6,177 nt of DNA from an uncultured Odoribacter sp. (lineage in GTDB: Bacteria; Bacteroidota; Bacteroidia; Bacteroidales; Marinifilaceae): NCBI GenBank assembly GCA_947176455.1, contig CAMWQQ010000094.1, forward strand, positions 1 through 6,177, in the 5' to 3' direction. The notes beneath the pieces are model-generated. The model worked only from the letters and a program-made list of their open reading frames with translations. It was not told the DNA's origin and made no database searches. Made by a program: the position numbers and the translations under genes. Positions 1 to 4,157 of the stretch are shown piece after piece. Each line of letters opens with the position of its first letter. The first letter of the stretch is position 1.

Positions 1-1037
1 TTGGCTATGGGGCATACGGCGTGAAAGACAAGCGCCTGAAAGGGGGAGGCGGGTTCGACTGGTCGTTCCGGGAATTGCCGACTTCCATGTTGACGCTTTC
101 GTTCAAGCACGATATGGTGCAGTTGGGGGCTGGGATGAATGCCCTTACGGAAGGAAATATCCTGAGCTCTATTTTTTCCCGGGGGGATAACGACCGGTTG
201 AGCATGGTCAACCAGTTGGACGTGAACTTTGAACAGGAATGGCGACAAGGCTTCAGCAATACGTTTGGGGTGCAGGTTAGGGATATTTTTTCGAGTCGTT
301 ATGTGCCTTTCATCAAACCGGACGGGCAGATTATGCCTTCCATCCCTTCGGCGACGATTCGCCTGAATACCCGTTGGTCCAAAAATGAAATCGTCATCCG
401 CAAGCCTTTCGATAAGTATTCGTTGGGTTCGGATTATCCCATTATCGGCTTGGATTTGGCTATGGGAATAAAGGGCGTATTTAAGAACGATTATGAGTTT
501 TACCGGATGGTTGCCTCGATTCGTTACGATTTGCCCATTGCCCCAATCGGAACCTCGGAAATGGTGTTGACCGGTGGCAAGATATTCGGCAAGGTGCCTT
601 ATCCGTTGCTGAAGCTTCACGAGGGGAATGCGACTTATTTTTACGACCCCTATGCTTTTTCGTGTATGAACTATTATGAATTTGCTTCGGATACGTGGTT
701 GACCTTTTTTTATGAGCATCATTTCAAGGGATTTTTCTTGGGAAAGATTCCTTTGATGAAAAGGCTGAAATGGAGGGAAGTGTTTGTGTTCAAGGGGTTG
801 ATTGGAACGTTGTCGGACAAGAATAACGGGAGCAGGGTGGATACGGATGCCGTGTTGCTTTTTCCGGAAGGCATGTCGTCGGTGTCGAAGCCTTATTTTG
901 AGACCGGCATCGGCGTGGAAAATATTTTCAAGTTGTTGAGGGTGGATGCCATCTGGCGTTTGAGCCACCGGGATAAGCATCCCGGACAGGACGTGCAGAA
1001 CTTTGCGCTCAATCTTTCCCTTTATCTGAATTTCTGA
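1..1037 (+). CDS. DUF5686-family outer-membrane beta-barrel protein, C-terminal part (5' end outside window)
   Basis: This is an open frame that enters from the left edge (first full codon at base 3) and ends at TGA 1035-1037, giving about 344 visible residues. The first residues ([15 protein letters not shown]) and the many alternating aromatic/polar stretches resemble the barrel region of DUF5686 proteins. In that family, known mainly from Bacteroidota, an N-terminal carboxypeptidase-regulatory-like (CarboxypepD_reg-like) domain precedes an outer-membrane barrel; that domain would lie outside the window. The protein ends in LNLSLYLNF, an alternating pattern with a terminal Phe, as expected of a BAM-recognised last strand. 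The ATG at base 21 is only an internal codon, because the frame is open through it to the edge. The biochemical role of the family is not established. No terminator is visible before lptB, 50 bases downstream, so read-through into lptB is possible. Confidence 0.78.
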   Translation, partial: GYGAYGVKDKRLKGGGGFDWSFRELPTSMLTLSFKHDMVQLGAGMNALTEGNILSSIFSRGDNDRLSMVNQLDVNFEQEWRQGFSNTFGVQVRDIFSSRYVPFIKPDGQIMPSIPSATIRLNTRWSKNEIVIRKPFDKYSLGSDYPIIGLDLAMGIKGVFKNDYEFYRMVASIRYDLPIAPIGTSEMVLTGGKIFGKVPYPLLKLHEGNATYFYDPYAFSCMNYYEFASDTWLTFFYEHHFKGFFLGKIPLMKRLKWREVFVFKGLIGTLSDKNNGSRVDTDAVLLFPEGMSSVSKPYFETGIGVENIFKLLRVDAIWRLSHRDKHPGQDVQNFALNLSLYLNF

Positions 1038-1059
1038 CGTATGGATTCGGGGAAATTAC

Positions 1060-1067
1060 TATCTTTG
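1060..1067 (+). promoter_or_regulatory. Probable -7 element of the lptB promoter
   Basis: TATCTTTG matches the Bacteroidota -7 consensus TAnnTTTG and lies 20 bases before the lptB ATG, which implies a leader of about 15-17 bases. I do not see a good TTG/TTTG -33 element at the right distance, so the match is half-complete. It would let lptB be transcribed independently of the upstream DUF5686 gene. Confidence 0.5.
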
Positions 1068-1087
1068 TTGCATCAAAGCGAAAGGGC

Positions 1088-1819
1088 ATGATATTAAGAG
1101 CAGAACATTTGATTAAGAAATATAAGAGCCGAACGGTGGTAAGGGATGTTTCCGTGCAGGTGGAGCAGGGGGAAATCGTGGGGTTGCTGGGACCGAACGG
1201 CGCAGGCAAGACCACCTCTTTTTATATGATTGTGGGCTTGATTACCCCGAATGGTGGCAGAATATTTCTGGACGACCTGGAAATCACCAAGGAACCGGTA
1301 TATCGCCGGGCGCAGGAGGGAGTGGGCTATCTGGCGCAGGAGGCTTCGGTGTTCCGCCGGTTGAGCGTCGAGGACAATATTCGCACGGTGCTGGAGATGA
1401 CGAAGATGAGCAAAGAGGAGCAAAAGGTGCGTTTGGAGGAGATGTTGGATGAGTTCGGTTTGCAGCATATCCGGAAAAGCTTGGGCATCCAGTTGTCGGG
1501 AGGCGAGCGACGCCGGACGGAGATTGCCCGTGCGCTTTCCATTCGTCCCAAGTTCATCTTGCTGGATGAACCCTTTGCCGGAGTCGACCCCATTGCCGTG
1601 GAAGATATCCAGAATATCGTGCAGAAACTGAAAGACAAGAACATAGGCATCCTGATAACCGACCATAACGTGCAGGAAACCCTTTCGATTACCGACCGGG
1701 CTTATCTGCTTTACGACGGAAGAATCCTGCAGTCGGGAACCGCTGAAGACTTGGCTGCCGATCCGGAAGTGAGGAGAGTTTATTTGGGGAAAAATTTTGA
1801 ATTGCGGAGAAAAAAATAA
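1088..1819 (+). CDS. lptB: LptB, ATP-binding subunit of the lipopolysaccharide export ABC transporter
   Basis: This 243-residue cytoplasmic ATPase belongs to the LptB2FGC complex, which extracts LPS from the inner membrane and pushes it along the Lpt bridge to the outer membrane. All ABC motifs are present in order: Walker A GPNGAGKT (35-42), Q-loop Gln84, signature LSGGE (136-140), Walker B FILLDE (156-161), D-loop AGVD (164-167) and the switch His193. The stretch [12 protein letters not shown] (86-97) contains the adjacent Phe-Arg pair known in E. coli LptB to couple ATP hydrolysis to LptF/LptG. This separates LptB from generic branched-chain amino-acid ATPases. The length is normal for the family. 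The ATG at 1088 starts exactly at the conserved N-terminus ([15 protein letters not shown]) and has no Shine-Dalgarno, as is usual here. The membrane partners LptF/G are not in the window. Confidence 0.96.
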   Translation: MILRAEHLIKKYKSRTVVRDVSVQVEQGEIVGLLGPNGAGKTTSFYMIVGLITPNGGRIFLDDLEITKEPVYRRAQEGVGYLAQEASVFRRLSVEDNIRTVLEMTKMSKEEQKVRLEEMLDEFGLQHIRKSLGIQLSGGERRRTEIARALSIRPKFILLDEPFAGVDPIAVEDIQNIVQKLKDKNIGILITDHNVQETLSITDRAYLLYDGRILQSGTAEDLAADPEVRRVYLGKNFELRRKK

Positions 1820-1850
1820 CCGGGTTGTCCGGGATTTATCCCGTTTATCT
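1820..1850 (+). terminator. Possible weak terminator after lptB
   Basis: Immediately after the lptB stop, CGGGAT (1830-1835) pairs with ATCCCG (1838-1843), followed by TTTATCTTG. The stem is short and the T-run is broken. The ACCGGG just upstream could pair alternatively. It sits right before the tRNA-Gly promoter, where a terminator would make sense. Confidence 0.4.
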
Positions 1851-1880
1851 TGTTGCATTGCAATTTCTTTTCTATATTTG
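1850..1880 (+). promoter_or_regulatory. Promoter of tRNA-Gly
   Basis: The -7 element TATATTTG (1873-1880) fits TAnnTTTG exactly. TTG at 1850-1852 lies 20 bases upstream, and a second TTG at 1853-1855 lies 17 bases upstream. This is a canonical Bacteroidota sigma-ABfr-type promoter, about 20 bases before the mature tRNA 5' end. Confidence 0.8.
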
Positions 1881-1904
1881 CACCGCATTTGAAATGCAAA
1901 TGTT

Positions 1905-1977
1905 GCGATAATAGCTCAGTTGGTAGAGCGTTGGCTTCCCAAGCCGAAGGTCGCGGGTTCGAGTCCCGTTTATCGCT
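1905..1977 (+). tRNA. tRNA-Gly, anticodon CCC
   Basis: This is a 73-base cloverleaf. The acceptor GCGATAA (1905-1911) pairs perfectly with TTATCGC (1970-1976), and the discriminator base is T1977. The D arm is GCTC/GAGC. The anticodon stem TTGGC/GCCGA encloses the loop TTCCCAA, giving anticodon CCC, which reads GGG codons. The T arm is GCGGG-TTCGAGT-CCCGT. No CCA is encoded: the genome continues with CGG. It has its own promoter upstream and a strong hairpin terminator 13 bases downstream. Confidence 0.96.
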
Positions 1978-1990
1978 CGGCTGAAAAATT

Positions 1991-2024
1991 AAGGAGTTAC
2001 AAGAAACGTAACTCCTTGATTTTT
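1991..2024 (+). terminator. Intrinsic terminator of tRNA-Gly (bidirectional by structure)
   Basis: A perfect 10-bp stem, AAGGAGTTAC (1991-2000) with GTAACTCCTT (2008-2017), encloses a 7-base loop and is followed by GATTTTT. Read from the other strand, the hairpin is also followed by a T-rich stretch (AATTTTTC), so it could stop transcription from both sides. Its right half is repeated exactly in the tRNA-Pro terminator. Confidence 0.85.
2005..2023 (+). repeat. Left copy of a 19-bp direct repeat bounding the accessory block
   Basis: AACGTAACTCCTTGATTTT occurs here and, base for base, at 3186-3204, 1181 bp apart. The copies lie in the distal halves of the two tRNA terminators and mark both edges of the DUF5053/higBA block. 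The proximal stem arms are also nearly identical (AAGGAGTTAC here, AAGGAGCTAC on the right). Confidence 0.8.
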
Positions 2025-2070
2025 GTTATGGCATTTTTGAAAGAAACAGGGATGTATAAATACTTAATTA

Positions 2071-2102
2071 TTTGCTTAGTACGAAAAATCGTACTATATT
2101 TG
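2071..2102 (+). promoter_or_regulatory. Promoter of the DUF5053-like gene
   Basis: TTTG (2071-2074), a 20-base spacer and TATATTTG (2095-2102) form an almost ideal Bacteroidota promoter. Transcription would begin near 2106, leaving a leader of about 10 bases before the ATG at 2116. Confidence 0.8.
2077..2096. promoter_or_regulatory. 20-bp perfect palindrome, probable operator
   Basis: TAGTACGA-AAAA-TCGTACTA has two perfect 8-bp arms around a 4-base centre. It fills the space between the -33 and -7 elements and overlaps the first two bases of the -7 element, a typical repressor site. The gene it controls appears to encode a small helix-turn-helix protein, so autorepression is the simplest inference. 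A second, weaker inverted repeat, TATTTG/CAAATA (2097-2102 and 2110-2115), straddles the expected transcription start. Confidence 0.6.
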
Positions 2103-2115
2103 CACATATCAAATA

Positions 2116-2358
2116 ATGAATGAAACGAAAGAGATGCTCTCGATGAAAAAGAGATTGGCAGATTTGTTGGTGGCAATCTCGTGGGCTGATTTATCCCGTA
2201 CTTATTTTGGAAAATCAAGCTCTTGGTTATACCATAAAATGGATGGGCGTGACGGCAACGGGAAACCGACGGCTTTCAGTTTGGAGGAAATTGAAATTTT
2301 AAAAGGAGCATTGATAGACCTTTCGGATAGGATACGACGTGCTGCTGAAAAGATTTAA
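2116..2358 (+). CDS. Small DUF5053-like protein, probable helix-turn-helix DNA-binding protein
   Basis: This 80-residue protein is soluble, with no signal peptide or membrane segment. The stretch ISWADLSRTYFGKSSSWLYH (21-40), followed by KMDGRDGNGKPTAFSLEEIE, matches what I recall of the DUF5053 core in Bacteroides (an AI-S..YIA..YFGKS..WLYQ-ING pattern ending FTPEE). Family members I recall are usually longer, with an extra N-terminal helical region, so this is a short form. The layout resembles a Cro/XRE-type fold: helix-turn-helix at about 21-42, then FSLEEIEILKGAL (54-66) like the following helices of such repressors. The DNA-binding role is inferred, not known. The ATG at 2116 lies about 10 bases after the predicted transcription start. 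The gene is monocistronic and converges on the higBA operon, with which it shares a terminator. Confidence 0.7.
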   Translation: MNETKEMLSMKKRLADLLVAISWADLSRTYFGKSSSWLYHKMDGRDGNGKPTAFSLEEIEILKGALIDLSDRIRRAAEKI

Positions 2359-2413
2359 TGACAAACCGAGGAAAGTTTATTGTAACCTTGTGGTATGGAC
2401 TAATGGTATTATG

Positions 2414-2454
2414 AAAAGGGGACTGTCTAAAACTTGTTAGATAGTCCCTTTTTT
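2414..2454 (+). terminator. Strong terminator between the convergent DUF5053-like gene and higA, usable from both strands
   Basis: GGGACTGTCTAA (2419-2430) pairs with TTAGATAGTCCC (2437-2448), with one G-U pair, around a 6-base loop. The stem extends outward through AAAAG/TTTTT and the + strand ends in six T residues (2449-2454). The - strand copy ends in CCCCTTTTC, so the same hairpin can terminate higBA transcripts, whose last stop codon is at 2469. Confidence 0.85.
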
Positions 2455-2468
2455 ATTCTTGTCGCTTC

Positions 2469-2774
2469 TTACATAAGGGGTTTGACAATGTCGAATTTTA
2501 ACCCGAGCGCTTGAATGATGCGCAGGAACAAGCCGACTCCCGGCTCAATGAGTCCGTTTTCGATTTTTGATATGTAAGATTTGTTCGTGCCCACTCTTTT
2601 GGCCAGTTCGCTTTGTGTGATTTTGGCTTCTTTCCTTGCCTCCAAAAGAATCTGGCTGGTGTAAAACGCATAAGCTTCATCTTCAAACTTTGCACGCTTT
2701 TCTGTTCCCACAGCTCCGTATTTTTGTTCAAGAACAGCGCTATAATCAGTTATCTGATGATTGTTTGTCTCCAT
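2469..2774 (-). CDS. higA: HigA-like antitoxin, XRE-family helix-turn-helix regulator
   Basis: This 101-residue protein has an N-terminal helical extension of about 40 residues, then a Cro/CI-type HTH. TQSELAKRVGTNKSYISKIENG (53-74) contains both helices, and the tail GVGLFLRIIQALGLKF is typical of XRE antitoxins. It is expected to bind and neutralise the toxin encoded just upstream and, with it, to repress their shared promoter. The start codon lies 29 bases inside the toxin gene in another frame, so the two are co-transcribed and probably translationally coupled. A full AAAGGAGG lies 6 bases before the ATG, which supports this start. Toxin-first order fits the higBA class. The symbol is assigned by family and order, not by identity to a studied pair. 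Confidence 0.88.
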   Translation of the reverse strand: METNNHQITDYSAVLEQKYGAVGTEKRAKFEDEAYAFYTSQILLEARKEAKITQSELAKRVGTNKSYISKIENGLIEPGVGLFLRIIQALGLKFDIVKPLM

Positions 2775-3087
2775 AATATGCCTCCTTTATTTTTAATGCT
2801 TTTTCAATTTCTGCCATGGGCGTTTTTTGCGTTTTCTTTTGAAATCCGTTGAAAAGAATAACGATTGCCCCATCGTCAAAGATGAAGAACACGCGGTAAA
2901 TATTCCCTTCATATTCCATACGCAACTCATATATCCCGTCTCGTAAATGTTTTATGAATTTTGCAGGAATCCTGTCTTCTGTTTCCAATAATGAGATGAT
3001 GTAATCAAGTTTACGCAATTCTTTTTTAGAAAGAGTTTGAATAAACGCTTCAAAGTAGCCTCCGTATGTTATGATTTTTCGTCTCAT
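2746..3087 (-). CDS. higB: HigB-like toxin, RelE/ParE superfamily (phage Gp49-like)
   Basis: This 113-residue cytoplasmic protein shows the Gp49/HigB pattern: FIKHLRDGIYELRMEYEGNIYRVFFIF (44-70), then IVILFNGFQKKTQKTPMAEIEKA (75-97). The ELR..YEG..YRVFF strands and the GFQKKTQKTP basic segment are the hallmark of this family. Its studied members are ribosome-dependent mRNA interferases that arrest growth; activity here is inferred. The length is normal and the conserved core looks intact, so I see no sign of a dead copy. The next in-frame Met is at residue 57, inside the core, so the ATG at 3087 is the only sensible start. It is the first gene of a two-gene operon and overlaps the antitoxin by 29 bases. 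Confidence 0.9.
   Translation of the reverse strand: MRRKIITYGGYFEAFIQTLSKKELRKLDYIISLLETEDRIPAKFIKHLRDGIYELRMEYEGNIYRVFFIFDDGAIVILFNGFQKKTQKTPMAEIEKALKIKEAYYGDKQSSDN
2781..2788 (-). promoter_or_regulatory. Unusually strong Shine-Dalgarno for the antitoxin gene
   Basis: On the - strand AAAGGAGG ends 6 bases before the antitoxin ATG, at ideal spacing and with the maximal match to the 16S rRNA 3' end. It lies inside the toxin coding sequence, within the Lys-Glu-Ala codons near residues 101-103. Most genes in this window, like most in the phylum, have no such site, so its presence here is notable. Confidence 0.7.
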
Positions 3088-3135
3088 ACGACAAATATAC
3101 GAAAAGTTTCTTTATCTGACAACTTTTTGTCGTAT
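3086..3135. promoter_or_regulatory. Inverted repeats around the higBA promoter, probable antitoxin/complex operator
   Basis: ATACGACAAA (3086-3095) and its exact reverse complement TTTGTCGTAT (3126-3135) flank the promoter core. An additional direct half-site ATACGA lies at 3097-3102, exactly 11 bp from the first, about one helical turn. One arm covers the -7 element and start codon and the other lies just upstream of the -33 element. Binding of the antitoxin or the toxin-antitoxin complex here would block the polymerase. Confidence 0.6.
3092..3122 (-). promoter_or_regulatory. higBA promoter
   Basis: On the - strand TTG (3122-3120), a 20-base spacer and TATATTTG (3099-3092) form a consensus promoter. 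The -7 element ends only 4 bases before the toxin ATG at 3087, so the predicted transcription start coincides with or touches the start codon. Confidence 0.8.
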
Positions 3136-3166
3136 TCTTTTTTCCTGTTTTAAGAATGGAGGGGAT

Positions 3167-3198
3167 AAAAAAGGAGCTACGTTTTAACGTAACTCCTT
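3167..3198 (-). terminator. Intrinsic terminator of tRNA-Pro
   Basis: On the - strand AAGGAGTTACGTT (3198-3186) pairs with AACGTAGCTCCTT (3183-3171), with one G-U pair and a very tight loop. It is followed by a run of T residues (3172-3167). On the + strand the hairpin is followed by GATTTTC, so it may also work weakly in that direction. It is a close relative of the tRNA-Gly terminator at 1991-2024. Confidence 0.85.
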
Positions 3199-3204
3199 GA
3201 TTTT
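3186..3204 (+). repeat. Right copy of the 19-bp direct repeat bounding the accessory block
   Basis: AACGTAACTCCTTGATTTT is identical to 2005-2023 and in the same orientation, although the tRNA genes they serve face opposite ways. The identity therefore does not follow simply from both sites being terminators. It lies 6 bases from the 3' end of tRNA-Pro. Confidence 0.8.
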
Positions 3205-3210
3205 CATTTG

Positions 3211-3284
3211 TCGGGGTGACAGGATTCGAACCTGCGACCCTCTGCTCCCAAAGCAGATGCGCTACCGGACTGCGCTACGCCCCG
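3211..3284 (-). tRNA. tRNA-Pro, anticodon TGG
   Basis: This is a 74-base cloverleaf on the - strand. The acceptor CGGGGCG pairs with CACCCCG, including the C1-G72 pair characteristic of bacterial tRNA-Pro, with discriminator A (3211). The D arm is GCGC/GCGC. The anticodon stem TCTGC/GCAGA encloses TTTGGGA, giving TGG. The T arm is GCAGG-TTCGAAT-CCTGT. No CCA is encoded. One acceptor position, 6-67, is a C-A mismatch. The gene has its own promoter and terminator and converges on tRNA-Gly. Confidence 0.95.
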
Positions 3285-3294
3285 CTTGCGGGTG

Positions 3295-3325
3295 CAAAAG
3301 TAAGACTTGAAATGAAATAATCCAA
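3295..3325 (-). promoter_or_regulatory. Promoter of tRNA-Pro
   Basis: On the - strand TTG (3325-3323), a 20-base spacer and TACTTTTG (3302-3295) match the Bacteroidota consensus. The -7 element lies 10 bases before the tRNA 5' end. The promoter occupies most of the gap behind the nitroreductase-like gene, where I see only a weak TTCC-AAA-GGAA hairpin as a possible terminator for that gene. Confidence 0.75.
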
Positions 3326-3362
3326 CTTTTTCTTGTTTTTTATTTCCTTTGGAATCCGTTCG

Positions 3363-3986
3363 TTACTTGGCGTATCCTACCGGATGATTCAGGAGCGGAC
3401 GCTGGGATTCCTTCAGTTTTAACGCCTCTTTCAGTCGGGCTTGGTCCATGGAGGCTCTGGGGACGGTAACGAGTCCGTTGCCCGAGCAGAACAAGGAGAT
3501 GTTTTGTGAAACGATGCCGGCATCGACGGCGGGCATCAGGATTTCGCCGTTGAACTTCTCCAGGTTCGCCACGATGACCAGACAGACCGGTGCGGTCTTG
3601 GCAAATGCCTGTTTATCTGCCACTGCCGGTCGGAAATCTCCCTTGGCAACAGGAGTCAGTTCGTGTTTTTGGGCATTGTAGAGGTAGGCGCCTTCCGGCA
3701 GGCATACGTAAACGTCGATTTCCTGTTTGTTCAGGGCGGTAGGGGCGGTGCGTCTGCCGGATTCCGGTCGATTGATGCCGACGGCAGCCCAGAGCAGGTC
3801 CGACAAATCCTGCATTTCCAGTTTGCGCTCCGCATATTCCCGGGTGGATTGCCGTTGCTCCAGGGCTTTCATCAGCGATGCGCCTCGCTGGAGGTTGGGT
3901 TTGTTCAGGGAAATGCTTTTCAGTTCTTGTGCCTGTGCGCTTCCGATGAAGCAAGCCAGGATAGAAATCAGTAAGGTCTTTTTCAT
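3363..3986 (-). CDS. Secreted nitroreductase / SagB-ThcOx-like flavin oxidoreductase
   Basis: This 207-residue protein resembles the nitroreductase fold (FMN-dependent NAD(P)H oxidoreductases, PF00881 type). RQSTREY (45-51) is the usual R-x-S-x-R-x-Y FMN-phosphate motif. LLWAAVGINR....GRRTAPTA (64-83) and DAGIVSQNISLFCSGNGL (155-172) match the conserved core, and the C-terminus LNHPVGYAK is typical of the SagB-like branch. Residues 1-19 (MKKTLLISILACFIGSAQA) form a Sec-type signal peptide with an AQA cleavage site, so the protein should act in the periplasm. A short lipobox-like ILAC at residues 9-12 is an alternative, which I think is less likely. The substrate cannot be predicted. It is transcribed alone, divergently from the AI-2E permease, and only a poor -7-like TAACTTG (4016-4010) is visible upstream. 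Confidence 0.85.
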   Translation of the reverse strand: MKKTLLISILACFIGSAQAQELKSISLNKPNLQRGASLMKALEQRQSTREYAERKLEMQDLSDLLWAAVGINRPESGRRTAPTALNKQEIDVYVCLPEGAYLYNAQKHELTPVAKGDFRPAVADKQAFAKTAPVCLVIVANLEKFNGEILMPAVDAGIVSQNISLFCSGNGLVTVPRASMDQARLKEALKLKESQRPLLNHPVGYAK

Positions 3987-4027
3987 GGTGTCTTTTTTAT
4001 TTGTGGGGGCAAGTTACGCATTTTTCC

Positions 4028-4093
4028 GCAAAACCGGTTCGGGCGACCGAGGGATAAATTCCGGAAGGCAGGAATCTTTTGTGCCGGTTTTGT
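4028..4093. repeat. Inverted repeat in the divergent intergenic region
   Basis: CAAAACCGG (4029-4037) and CCGGTTTTG (4084-4092) are perfect 9-bp arms separated by 46 bases, extendable by one G-T pair on each side. A smaller ATTCC/GGAAT repeat (4058-4062, 4071-4075) lies between them and is followed by TTTT. This could be paired operator sites for the two divergent genes or a folded leader; I cannot tell which. Confidence 0.4.
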
Positions 4094-4143
4094 CGTTTAT
4101 ACGGTTAGCCTTGGAGACGGGCTTTGAAAATAACTTAAAAAAC

Positions 4144-4150
4144 GGGAGGA
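4144..4150 (+). promoter_or_regulatory. Shine-Dalgarno-like site that decides the AI-2E permease start
   Basis: GGGAGGA ends 7 bases before the ATG at 4158, a normal spacing. The in-frame TTG at 4152 would be only one base away, so the ATG is preferred. Confidence 0.55.
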
Positions 4151-4157
4151 ATTGAAA

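Noticed and set aside
1094..1888. Long antisense open frame (264 codons) opposite lptB
   Set aside because: It mirrors the codon pattern of lptB, its translation is rich in His/Gln/Arg with no recognisable domain, and lptB is certain.
1920..2123. Open frame starting inside tRNA-Gly
   Set aside because: It overlaps the tRNA and its terminator and has no coding character; the region is explained by the tRNA, the terminator and the DUF5053-like promoter.
2414..2454. GGGACTGTCTAA/TTAGATAGTCCC considered as insertion-sequence ends or a miniature transposon
   Set aside because: It is a single compact hairpin with T-runs placed exactly between two convergent genes, with no transposase or target duplication, so a terminator explains it fully.
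2469..3087. Possible CRISPR, phage-defence island or BREX-type system around the toxin-antitoxin pair
   Set aside because: There are no spaced repeats, no nuclease or methylase genes, and only two small transcription units. The evidence supports nothing beyond a type II toxin-antitoxin pair and a small putative regulator.
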